64,000 nt of DNA from Diorhabda sublineata (lineage: Eukaryota > Arthropoda > Insecta > Coleoptera > Chrysomelidae): contig NC_079474.1 in assembly GCF_026230105.1 (NCBI RefSeq), positions 31,076,294-31,140,293 on the forward strand. The letters run 5' to 3'. The notes beneath the pieces were generated by a model, which worked only from the letters and a program-made list of their open reading frames with translations, had not been told where the DNA came from and searched no databases. Positions 12,086 to 23,700 of the stretch are shown here, piece by piece. Every line of letters begins with the position of its first letter. The first letter of the stretch is position 1. The translations under genes and the position numbers were made by a program.

Positions 12086-12425
12086 AGGATAACAAATTAT
12101 AGAAAAGCTTAAACAAAAACCACTAGAAAACATAATAGTTACAAGACGTTTAAACTGGTTCGGACACATGAAGAGAAGAACACCATAAATCCTAACAAGA
12201 CGACTGATAGAAGCTAAAAGACATAAGAAAAGAAGGTGAGGAAGACTCAGAGAAACGTGATTTTCAATAAGTAGCACAGAGAGGAGCAAAATAGGGAAAA
12301 ACAATGGAACAAATGAATGGAGTACCAGATGATAGGAAATAGTAGAAAAATGGTTGAAGAAAGAGTAAGTATGTTAATTCTCTAAGGCATAAGGCATTCT
12401 AGAGAACAAAAACAAGTTTTTTCTC
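12086..12425 (+). mobile_element. 3' tail of a non-LTR (RTE-like) retrotransposon
   Basis: Plus-strand reading gives RRLNWFGHMKRRTP followed by basic stretches (RLIEAKRHKKRR.GRLRETW). This is the W.GH..RM...R.....GRPR.RW pattern found at the C-terminus of many insect RT proteins. It is frameshifted and interrupted by stops. Only the last ~110 codons of such an element remain. Confidence 0.5.
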
Positions 12426-15035
12426 AGTCTTTGTCAGTATTAGAAGCGTTTTTTATTGTGGTATGTAACATTACCTCTGAAATAAATCAATATGTCGATT
12501 CTGACATCATTAAAATATTTTTACTTCGATGATCTCGATGCAACGGTATTTATTATGTAAAATGAGGATTATTTTCACACACCTGCTTTATATTTGTTAA
12601 TCCGTATATATTTCAATTTTTGTTTTTGGCCTTTTCGTGTATCTACCTTTCTCGATCTTGTTTTAAGAAATGATGCGCGTTAGAAATGTTAATCAAAAAG
12701 CAACTGCAAATTCAATGAACTAAATACCACCCAGTAAGCAGAAAGGTACATCATATTCATCGTGTGCTTCATTTCAGTTTTGTGAACCTAACCTAAATTA
12801 AAAAGCCTTCGTCCTTAATTATTATTTCCTTTTCTCTATATTCATATTTATTGTTTTTTTTTCCATTCACAGAACCATTTGCAGCTTTGTAGGGAACGTA
12901 TATTTTCTCGTAAATTGTGTATTTTTATTTCAGTTTTAGGTACACTCCTTGACATACAAAAAATTATGAAGGTATAACTTTTTCAGCCCACCTCCAGAAG
13001 GATTATGAATCTCACAAATGTTTTAAAATGAAAAAGGAATTAAAGTGATATTTTCGAAAATATACTCCTTAATGAAATATTTCATATGAAATAGTAGTCC
13101 AATAACATGGGTTTTCAAATGCGTTTCCTAATTTTGAATACTTCGAAGTGTGTCTAAAAGACAAGAATTCCTTCACTGGATACGAGTAAAAAGAATTAAT
13201 AAAAAGGTGAGATAAACAAACGACGAGAGAAGTTGTATACCTGTTTACCTTATAAAAAATTTTTATTTCAAGTTTTTAATTATTACCAATATTTATACCA
13301 AAATTAGGGGGACTAAATTTCTTGCTCACAATTTTGGATTTTGCGAAAATATTTAAAGACTTTAAATTTAGCAAACAAAGTTATAATGAATTCAAATTTT
13401 GAATTTCCATTGTTAACCACATTGTTGCATAAAACATTTCTTCCATTTATTATTTTTTAAATTATTTTATAAACTGCTCACAAGCATTCAAAACAATGTT
13501 TCTTAGGCCCAGTGCTTAAGAATGTTCTTTAAATCATAATTTTCAATCAACTTTCTTTGAACAACTAAAAAGCTATCATTATCTTCGATCAAATTTCACT
13601 CAGTTCAAAAAATGAAAATTATACAAAATTATCCAGAATTTGCACTTGAGGACCCATTTTCTTGAACGATAAGATAAGAAATACTGATTTCTCCCCCTTA
13701 TACTACAACAGAACAAAAAATCAACATAAAAAACTCAAAATTATTTAATTCGCCAAGTTTTAAAATGGAATGATATCTTGGAATGGCTCGAGCTTGGGAA
13801 ATTTTTTGTTTTAGAAATAATTCCATATATATTTTTTTATACGGCACCCTGTATAAGTATGTAGTCTCGAATATATATAAAAACTCTCTATGAAAATGAG
13901 ATAGTAAATAACAAAACAAGCTTTTTCTAGATCTCAAATATGTGTAAGAAATTGATTCAACATAATGATTGAGCAAATAAGATGTTCAAAAATATTTTCC
14001 ACAATTCATCGTATATAAAATATGAATATACATCGATCGATTTAACCACTCCGAATAATTGTACTGTAATATAATTATATTATTATTATATATATTATAT
14101 AGTTTAATTACACAACCAAAAATCATAATCTAAAGTTGAAATGATGGTTGTGGAACCGTTATGAAAATATTGTTAACAACCTGCAGGCATTTTTTGATAA
14201 ATTCCACGTCTCCTTTAATTAGTTCTTAAAAAATTCATCAAAATAATACCTAGTAGCTTCTAAACATTCCCTACATTTCAAATATATCTTTTACCATTAT
14301 TTTGTCAGTTCTTCTTTATCATTTTCTCTTTAAATCCCTTTCGACATATCAAACTTCTATTTATTTCATTATTTTTTCTGTTTTATTCTATATTGATTTA
14401 ATACCAATTTTCCCACTTATTTAACAGTAAGAAATTTGTTTTGATTTAATTCTAACAAATTGTTTTGCTACCGATTTGGTCTGTGCATTTTAATTATAAG
14501 TTACCCAGTGTTTTCAATTATAGTCTAAAATGTAATTGGGAACTGTTTAGTGAATATAGAAATATCTTATTACTACTAAAAAATTTGTACTGAACTAATT
14601 AAAGTTTTAGTTGAGAACTATTTTGCATAGAGTTTCGTGCGAATTTTGAAACGATGCCTGTCTACTTGCGGAGCCCCTTCGAGAAAAAGATAAAGCCTGT
14701 ACTCTGGAACCGTACTAACATTGTGTTAGAAGTTCCCTTAGGATCAACTGAAACTTCTCAACACTATCTTCGGAGTATAACATTTTGAAATAGGAGTTGG
14801 CGTTGATTAAACGTTTACGAAAATTATGAGACTTCATTGTTTTACCCATGTCAAGTGTCAAATTATGATTTTCGATTTAATGCGCAGATTTGATTGGAAT
14901 AACATTGAAAATAAATGAGTCAAAACTAATCATTATTCAAAAGTATTGATAGTTTTTTGAAACGGTATCATTGGAATCATTAGATTGCTTTTTCTCGATA
15001 AGAAAAATACTATTTTATGGTCTATGAAAATTATT
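12426..15035. other. AT-rich non-coding stretch
   Basis: No gene seen. A TACGGCACCCTGTATAAG block at about 13,841 resembles the CAGGGTG-type termini found elsewhere in the window. An AT-only microsatellite-like tract lies at 14,062-14,102. Confidence 0.35.
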
Positions 15036-15625
15036 TTTTGATACGTGAGGCAGAAGTCATAGGGATCCAAATCTGGCGAATAGAAAGAATATTGCAACAG
15101 TTTTCACTTTCATTCTCCGATTTTCACGAGGATATTTGGAAAGGGTGCAGTTAAGAATTATTTTTTAACTTAAACCAACTATTTTTTGACGAATTTTCTA
15201 GTTTTTCCAAATAATTACAATGAAACTTTACGTTTATTGGTTTATAAGCAGATAACCAACAAAATTTCTTATGTATATTGAAAAAATTGATACTTACACC
15301 TTAATCATCCGATTTTTGAAATGTAACTATTTTTGAAGCTGAATTACCAGGTTCCTTAGTCTCATATTTTATTTATAAAACAATACAAAAAATCATTGTT
15401 TCGATAGTCGAGCAAGCGGCACTCAATTTTAATAGATCTTTCTCTTACCAAAGATTTCACCCCTATCGAGACTTCTTTTGTATCTTTTTCGGATAATAAA
15501 CGATATTGCATTATCATATCTTGGATTTTTACTATTATTTCTGGCGCAATTGCACTTGAACGCCCTTCACGTGAATAGCTTCTATGACCACCGTCTTTGG
15601 ATGAAAAACTGATATCTGAGATAAA
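15036..15625 (-). mobile_element. Mariner-like transposase remnant
   Basis: Read on the minus strand. Near 15,610-15,400: DGGHRSYSREGRSS followed by IAPEIIVKIQDMIMQ, which fits the GRP.....E...KI...I..DRR helix-turn-helix part of mariner transposases. Near 15,110-15,050: YSPDLDPYDFCLTYQK, the YSPDLAP.DF.LF motif around the last catalytic Asp. The middle of the protein is largely missing or unreadable, and the copy is dead. The two blocks are in the right order and about the expected orientation for one internally shortened element. Confidence 0.6.
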
Positions 15626-18250
15626 CTCTAGATGTAAACTCCTTGGTGAGAAATAAAAAAGGAACTAACTACAAAAGCACAAATAGTGTGCACAAATTTC
15701 GCAGGAAATAATGGGGGTATAACTCAATGATCCTGCTATGGATTTATGAGCGATAGTGAGACGAATCATCACGTATAATAGTTGCGGAATCAAACCTTCA
15801 TATGACCTGAGCCCTTTTGTAAAATCAACTGAAAAATGAGATAGATAGGGGTAAAAACAGTCACTTGACCAATCTACGAGGTTTGAGACAGGGATACATA
15901 ATCCTAGGAAAATATAACCTAAGAAGATCTGTTGATGTGTCAACCTAAGTAAGAAAAATGAACGTATACAAATAGGAGCCCTTCCAAAGAACGACTTTTC
16001 TTGTGTTAGTACACTATATTAAAGTGTTCCAATTCTATAGAAATACTGTGACGCTTCAATTTTGATTAGATGGGCGTAAGCGGATAACCGATTTACATTA
16101 AACTTGTTCCTAAAAATCATGAGAGGACCGAAGCGAAGAGGCTAATGATGCCTTGACTTATTGAATGACATATCATATTGAACAACCTATAGAAATTATC
16201 ATTTTATTTACTTTTCGATGAAAGTTGTTCCGAATAATTTGAACAAGTTGAAAATGAACTATCCGATGCAATAATTTTCGCTCTTCAATTTCCCCAACAA
16301 TATTCGCATTTCCATGAGAATTTAGTAATAAGTTGTTGCAATACTGATAATTTTCTTGTGATACCTCTTTGTATTAATTACTGGAAATTGAATTCAATAA
16401 TCCACCGTATTTAACAAATACCAAAACAATAATCAGATTCAAAAATCACTGATTCAAAAAAGTAAATTGTAGATACTGTCCTCGTTTACATAATAGCTTC
16501 ATTACTTCATCCTTACAAGAAATAGAGAACAACATCAACTTTATTTGAAACGATATACCAAAGATGTTTCTAAGGATATTTAAATTAATCGTGATATTGC
16601 CCAAAAAATTCCTTTTCAAATATCCCCGCACTATAACAAGAAACGCCATTGGAGAGGCTGAGAAGTTTTGATAATATTCCTGTACTATACCTGTGTAAAT
16701 GACCCGACATTTTTTCTACATTCCTCGTCCCCCTATTTGACTTCTCGTTTTATAATTTTAATGCTTTGTGCGCAAACGTAGTAAGTAAAACAGTAATTTC
16801 ATGGTTAAAAATTTTTGACTCTGCATATTTAAGTTATGGAATTAATCAAAATAATATATCTCACTAACCGTTAGTAATAATTGCAAAAAAATGAAAAATA
16901 AAATTATCAAACTAAATTGGAATCAGAAATGTTGTATACCTGCAGATGAATAAATATTATTTCATACTTAGCTAGCACTTTGATTCTTTTTTATATAAAA
17001 TATATCTATTTTATATAAATATTATATATATATTTATATTTAAATTTTTGAGTTTCGTTATTATTATTATGGTTTCTCATGATGCTCTTAGTATGCAACT
17101 AAAAATACGCCTACTTGTTATGCTGGTTGCATAGTTAGACGCACAAGTCTTATGCTGGTTGCATAGATAGACGAATAGAAGTATTAAACTGAAAAATAGA
17201 ATTTTAAACAATAAAACAGTCAAATGTGATGCTAAGAAAACGATTTGAACAATTATAATGAGAATCCTCATAGAATCTGATTATGTATTATGAACAAAAT
17301 CGGTAGGAAAGAGAATCAAAAAAATGACACATTAAAATAAAACAATACGAAGCAAAGAGTGGATTTAAAGAATTGAAATACGAACTAGAAACTAGAGTTT
17401 AAAGTACATAAGCTAAAAAATATGACAAATATATAAGGAATTAACAAAAATAGTTAAAAAATATTTAACCAGGATTAACCAGCTGTATGGGGTGTATTTG
17501 AGATTGAATTATTTTGACTACTTAAAAAATCTCGAATAACAACATGTAGATTTCATCCAAATTGAAGATTTTGATTTATGAAATTAACATCAAATTTTAT
17601 TACCAATTATCATTTTCATATGAACAATTTTCAAATCTAAATTTACCAATTTTAAAGAGGAATAATAATATTTTAATTTATTCAAGTATTAACTGTTAAG
17701 CGCCAAAATTTTATTATTATAAATGAGAAGTTCGTATTCATTCAATCTCACCTTAGTCTTAAATTACTATAAAATTGTATATATAAAGTTACTATATGGC
17801 AAACTAGTGGAATAAGGTGGAAAAAACTATGTTAAATTGATTTTCCTAATTTAAAAAACACTGTTTCGTTATAATTAAATGTATATTTTCTGTTTTCACT
17901 TGCCAATTTTAAAAAATATCTTAAATTGTTGGTAAATTGATCTCACTGAATATTGATTTGAATAAATATTAAGAATACAACCGTATTTTCATGCATATTG
18001 AAATCTTGGTAAAAACACAAGTGAACATGTTTTCCCTAAAGTCATATAACAATAAAAATATTCTGTATTAAGCCGTGAAGAATGGTTCACAAAACAGTAA
18101 TGTTAATGAAGCTTGTGATTGATTCATACTACCGTCGATAACTGCGCTACACATGAAATCACACTCACAAAAAATCATTTAATTCACGACAATGCAAAAA
18201 AAATATGCTTACTTCATAACCTCACTTTATTGTGAATCATAGTGTAATAT
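15626..18250. other. Non-coding stretch
   Basis: No recognisable gene. It holds a 2 x 32-bp tandem repeat at 17,118-17,181 and an AT-only tract at about 16,990-17,040. Short open frames at 15,665-15,943, 16,446-16,649 and 17,077-17,271 (-) show no family motifs. Confidence 0.35.
17118..17181. repeat. Two-copy 32-bp tandem repeat
   Basis: TTATGCTGGTTGCATAG.TAGACG occurs at 17,118 and again at 17,150, with one mismatch in the shared 24-bp core and a diverged 8-bp tail. It is a local duplication with no evident function. Confidence 0.75.
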
Positions 18251-18254
18251 TTCG

Positions 18255-18565
18255 TGTTCAGTACTTCCATCCTTGACGACCGGACACTTTTGCCTCTAGT
18301 ATTCCAAGTATTCCAATTAAAAGACTGGACATTAGACATATCCATACTATAGGCATCAAGAATGGTACAAAATGCTGCTGGTGAATGTAGGACAAAAAAA
18401 CTCTAGTCCACGTCTTCTGTGAGTGCTCAGCATGACGTGTGAGGATTCAACACTCAAACGAGCCTCATCGCTTACTTCATGATGATTGAAGGTTCTAGGT
18501 ACTTGCTTACATTTTCAAAGGACATCGTTTTTGGTACTCAAAGAGCATCGACCTTTTGCAGTTTC
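18255..18565 (+). mobile_element. C-terminal RNase H-region remnant of a non-LTR retrotransposon
   Basis: Plus strand, interrupted by stops: KRLDIRHIHTIGIKNGTKC, then KKTLVHVFCECSA.RVRIQH, then a GLGTC/LAYIF-like segment. This matches the ending of jockey/R1-type pol proteins (L.GH..L..HL..IG....C..C...ETP.H.L..C..L...R). Too broken to encode protein. Confidence 0.5.
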
Positions 18566-19447
18566 AGGTCAACTACGACAGAATGCCTATTTGATATATA
18601 TGACGATGATAATTACTACTTGGAGAACTTTGAGCTATTTATGTAATTTTCACCAACCGTTTCTAAAAACTATTTTGAAAACTATAATGGTTCACTGGGA
18701 AAAATACTGTTCTCGGAAGTTCTATTTCTACATCTTGGCTAGTATATTTATAAATTCCATTCTTTACTTTGATGTTACTTATCAAAAAATTACATTCTTG
18801 TCAGTCTTAAGTGACGCAAAAAACGTTGCGCTTAATTCTTAATCGCATAATGATGTGAACAATTGAAGAATATTATAATCTGCTAATGTTCGGACGCCGC
18901 CGTAATCATTAAGTGTGTTTAGCAGAAATAGGGCTTTATCTTTAATTAATATGATTTCTGGAATAGAATAAAAGTATGAAAAATAAAAATATTCGAATGG
19001 CATGTCTGAGTCATCAATCAGAATCGTCTATATAATAATCTCACATGCAGGAGTATTTCAAAATAGTGATTATTTCTTTTTCGATTCATCAGGCTTTCGA
19101 ATGGAAGCATTGTAGGCCTTATTCAACATCCACCCTGAATATCTGAGAAACAGGAATAAAGCGAAGGAAAATTTGCACCTCCTTTCAGATAAATTAAAAT
19201 ACAACCAGTGGAAGTGATGTGTGATGATTTAAAAGTCTATAATTTATAATTTTAAACAAAAAACCACTTTTTTCCGTTACAAACATGTTCTTCAATATAT
19301 TTTGTTTGGGCTTTATTGAATTTTGATTCCTATTATGAAGGCGAAGAAAAAATACAGTCTTTAGCTCGGTAAGTATAAAAAAATATATACAAGGCTGCTC
19401 ACTCATTACCTCTTGTAACGAAATACTAAAAGAGTCTATGCTTGTAC

Positions 19448-20170
19448 GTAAGGTCTGTCTACGAGGATGGTCCCAGAAGTACCTAACCTTACCAAAAAAT
19501 GACAGAAAATTCATAAAGCTGTACAGGATGATCGTCCACTGAAATTGCGCGAGTTAACAGACATAGTAGACATTTCAAAAAGTGCGGTACATGGCATATT
19601 AACTGAAAATCTGGACATGGGGTGCCACGTTTGTTCACAATGGAACAAAAACAATCAAAACAATGGACTAAAAAGGAAGAACCGGCTCCAAAGATAGCAA
19701 AGACCATTCCATCTGCAGCAAGATATGTCATTGACTATTTTAAAAAAACTATCAACGTGGAGTATTATGCAAACTTATTGCAATGTTTAAGCGAAGACAT
19801 CACGTAAAAACCGCCGCATTTGGTTATAAAGAAAGCGTTGTTTCTTCAAGACAATGCACCAGCTAACATATTCGTTATTGAAATGGCCAATGCTCAAAAT
19901 TGCTACCCCATACATCTTTTACGTCAGATTTAACCTCCTTAGATTATTTCGTGCTCCCATGCTTGAAAAATGGTTCGGTGTTCAAAGATTTTCCAACAAT
20001 GAAGAGGTAATGTCGGCTATTTTGAGAAGATTGACTATTCTTATTATAAAAAGGGTATCGAACTTATTGAACACCGTTAGGAGAAGTGTACGTCGAGAAA
20101 CAAATATATTTTTTTCCAAAATTTTCGAATTTTTCTTATTGGCTCAAGTACTTTTGAGAACTATATTCGT
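19448..20170 (+). mobile_element. Internally shortened mariner element
   Basis: Plus-strand fragments appear in order. QWTKKEEPAPKIAKTIPSA (19,655-19,715) is followed by IDYFKKTINVEYYANLLQCL, then KKALFLQDNAPAN, whose DNAPAH-like motif holds the second catalytic Asp. Next come CLKKWFGVQRFSNNEEVMSA-like residues in a shifted frame, and a YYKKGIELIEHR ending. Terminal repeats are visible: GGATGGTCCCAGAAGTAC at 19,466 and, inverted, AAGTACTTTTGAGAAC at about 20,147. About 720 bp remain of a usual ~1.3 kb. The segment between WTKKEE and IDYF is deleted, and stops are present. Inactive. Confidence 0.72.
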
Positions 20171-20559
20171 ATTCCTTCACCTAATAAAACTACCACTCAA
20201 CTAAGGAAATATTTTCTCCACTTGTATCAAACTTACAATCCCATCAATTAATTTCTTACAATCCCTTACTAATTAAAATATAGGTGAAGTTACTAAATTC
20301 ATAACAAGAAATTCAGTAAATTTAAATTTGAATATTGATTTTCAATCAAAAACGTTACAGTTTTTTATTTTTATCGAAATTACACTTTATAAGTTTATCA
20401 ATGGTAGGGACAGATATACAATTTTATTACGTTTATAATAAAAATAACAAATATCCAAACAAACTTGTTTTCATCAATGTCAACGATGTTGCCTATATAT
20501 CGCAGAAAATATTAATAACAACTTTGATTAAGAATAAACAATAAAGGCGTCCGATTTTC

Positions 20560-20569
20560 AGAATTCCCC
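20560..20569 (-). promoter_or_regulatory. NF-kappaB/Rel-like site upstream of the protease
   Basis: AGAATTCCCC (minus strand GGGGAATTCT) lies 108-117 bp upstream of the protease start codon. It is a one-mismatch fit to the GGGRNNYYCC kappaB consensus. Insect immune proteases are often induced through Toll/Imd Rel factors, so the position is suggestive, but a 10-bp near-match can occur by chance. Confidence 0.35.
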
Positions 20570-20676
20570 ATGACAAGCAAGTGGTCGCACGGTGGTACCA
20601 ATAGTACTTGACATTTCTGTATTACACTGATAATCAAACAGTACTGAGTGTTAGTTTTAGATGTTTGACCTCAACA

Positions 20677-20752
20677 ATGATCAAATCGTACAAGTATATA
20701 ATCATAGTTTTGATTCCATGTGTTTACCTTGAGGTGAGAGGACAATATGAAG
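20677..20752 (+). CDS. CLIP protease exon 1 (signal peptide)
   Basis: Starts at ATG 20,677 and ends at the donor GGTGAG. It encodes MIKSYKYIIIVLIPCVYLEV followed by RGQYE: a short basic N-terminus, a hydrophobic core and a likely cleavage near RG|QY. This ATG is preferred because no other Met precedes the hydrophobic core in frame. Ends in phase 1. Confidence 0.85.
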
Positions 20753-23700
20753 GTGAGTGTTTCATATTAAGATAATGACAGACTCGTAATTATCATACTC
20801 GTTTTTATGAAATGATGATTAACGGATTTTTATAGTTATTCCTTGAAACAATATTATTTATATGTAGAACTACTTTTTGTTTGCAGAAAGTCAAAGATTA
20901 TCAAAGTTTTGTTAACTTTTTGAAATGAATCTCATTTTTTTTAAAGTTGGAAATTGATAAACGTAAAATTGAGAATGTTGTTTGTTATAATAGAAAATCT
21001 CACTCAATATGAATTTCAATTAAAAAAAAAACAGTTGCTTAATTTTGAAATTGGTCGAAAGCATTAAAAACAATTATTATTAGATTCGAGATTTCTGACA
21101 ACTAGTTCCACTCAATTTTATATTTACCTCTGCCCGTAATTTCAATTCATTTTTGAAGCTTGGAGTTTATTTAGTGCAGGGCTGTAACGGAAGTAGTTAT
21201 AGTCAGAGAGCTGGTCGCCACCTTGACTAAAGTACTCGCGACAAAGTTAAAATTTTTTATATAATTAATTTCATAGTAGGGAAACGTATTTCTGCCTGGA
21301 GTAGCTCGGTTACAAAAATATCCCCTTCATTTTTATTGTTGTAAAATATTTAAAAAACGATATTGTTCCACACATCTACCGTTAACATACGTTTTAAGTT
21401 TTATTATTCGTAATACGTAAGAAAATTGGCAGAAGATTCTCGCGGTTGCAAGTACCTTTAAAATTAGTCTAAAGAGGATGCAATTCTGTTTCAAATTCCA
21501 CATTATATAGTGTTAACTTGAGTTATCGAAGTCGGAGCCGAAATAGAAGGTATATGAGAGATTTGTTGTACTTTTTCGATTAGTTTATCATCATCTTGAC
21601 AGCTACCTTAGCTTGTAACTTTTGATTTCAACCTATCAAAAAGTGGATGGACAAAGGACAGTCGAGGGAAATGAAGGTTTAGTAGTTTAATCGTCCTCAT
21701 TGTATGTTCGTATTAAAGTATCATAAGTTTATAATGACAAACTTCATCACCAATTTTTATACTATCGGGAAATAGTAATAAGATCTATTTGAAAATGATG
21801 TTAAACTGCTGAATAATTATTTTCCTCTACTATACATTTAAGAGCACGTTAAATAAAATAACATACATATACAAATATATTTTAGCTTCTTCAATTTCAA
21901 TACTAAAAGTAGAATGAAAAATTAAATCATATTAAAGCTGTAAATGAAATCACATAAGTGATTCCAGAAGAAGCGAGTTATATTTTAAGTTAACTTAATA
22001 ACGAAAAGTTTGAGCTTGGTTTGCTCCAAATGTCAGTTGTAAATGAAATTTTGTCATATTGTCTCAGCAAATCATAAATTTTTCTGCCAATTTTGCATAA
22101 AACTTTCCACAATATATTCTGTAAAAAAACTGCACCACCAACTGTATAAGACGTCTTTATCCAATGCTTTTTATGAAAATAACAACTTTGAGAGTAATTT
22201 GCTTTTTGGCAAGGCATTGAAGTCGAAGGCTGTTTGTACTACACTCTTCTTTTCAGTTTCTAGTTGATATAATCGATCGGATTCAGAAGGATGTACAAAC
22301 TTTAAATGGTCTTTTAAAAATATTTTCGTGCCTTTCTCTCGTGAATACATCTCATTACAAACTTTACATTTTGCTGTAATTGCAGACACATCTGACACGC
22401 TGAAGAAATTTCCTTGTTTTTGGTTTCATTACTAGAACTCTAATAAAATATTACACACAACAGAGAGCGCGCGGCGCGTTCCTCCTCGTGATAAATATAA
22501 GTCTGAATCTATGCACTGCCCAATTAGCCATTCAATTCCAGTCTCCGATTTGAAAGTTTTGGAACCGAAGTCGAAAGCTGAGATTTAATATCCGACTTTT
22601 TGAAACCGGCATCGAACATCCCTACTACAAAATAACCGGATCCTTTACTAATATGTAAGATTCTAGTCTGCTTTACACTAAGCAATAACTAAAGTCTTCG
22701 TCTTGAGGTTTCTCTCTAAGTTATTGCTTTCGAGGAGCTGGATGCCTCTATGCTTACATTTTTTATAGTTACCGTTCGAAGCAAATTTAGCAAATTACCT
22801 TGTTTTATATCCTAGTCGCTATTTCGAAAAGACACGCATTAACATGTTCCTCAGCATGTTCAAATCTCCGCATTATTTGGGTGTTACTTTCGCTGGCGCA
22901 TCTTCATACTTGAATCCCGAAGGTCCAAACCGGTTTAAAAATTTGTTTATTTTGTGGATTTTGGTTGCAACAACCTACAAATTTCCTTCTTCCTGTGACG
23001 GGAAACAATAGAAAATTTTATTTTACTTTTATTATACTATAAGGTACAAAGTTTAATTTAAATAGTCTCTCAATTTCAATTTAAAACTCTCTTACATTGG
23101 CCCTTTCCAATTGCTCTTGTATGCACCCCAGCTCTAAACTGATTCTATTGAAGCGGATCCTAGGTGGACTAGGAAGATTTAGTCTTAGTCTTAGCAATTT
23201 GAATGGTTGAAAGGTGTTTAAAGCCCATTTTATACGTTCCCTGTTACATACGTGTTTTGCAGTTGCTGCAGTTTATGTTGTAGCTTTTCTATGTTTTACC
23301 ATTTTGTTTCTTGAGTTTATGCCGCTGCTCCCCGGAAAGTGAGTCTTTAGCAAGAGCTGTTGCTGATATGAGACAGATATTGCTCATTTGGTAACTTCTA
23401 GTTTTTCACCCATTCTTTTAGATTTACGTATTTGTCCATCTAATTTTCTCAATCCCACCAAATAAGTCCACTCAAATAAGATGATATTTTTAAAATTAAA
23501 TCTCTCATTTTGTAACTTTGTGAAATACCCAATATTCATCTGGGTATTTTACATCAGTATTTCATATTAATGCGTATCTATAAGATGGTATATGTATATA
23601 ACAATTTAGGTATTATTCTGTGTAGAAAATTACAATCATTAGGAGAAAAAATTGGAACATGATGTTTTGAATTCTGTTTAGAACGCGCTAAAATATTATT

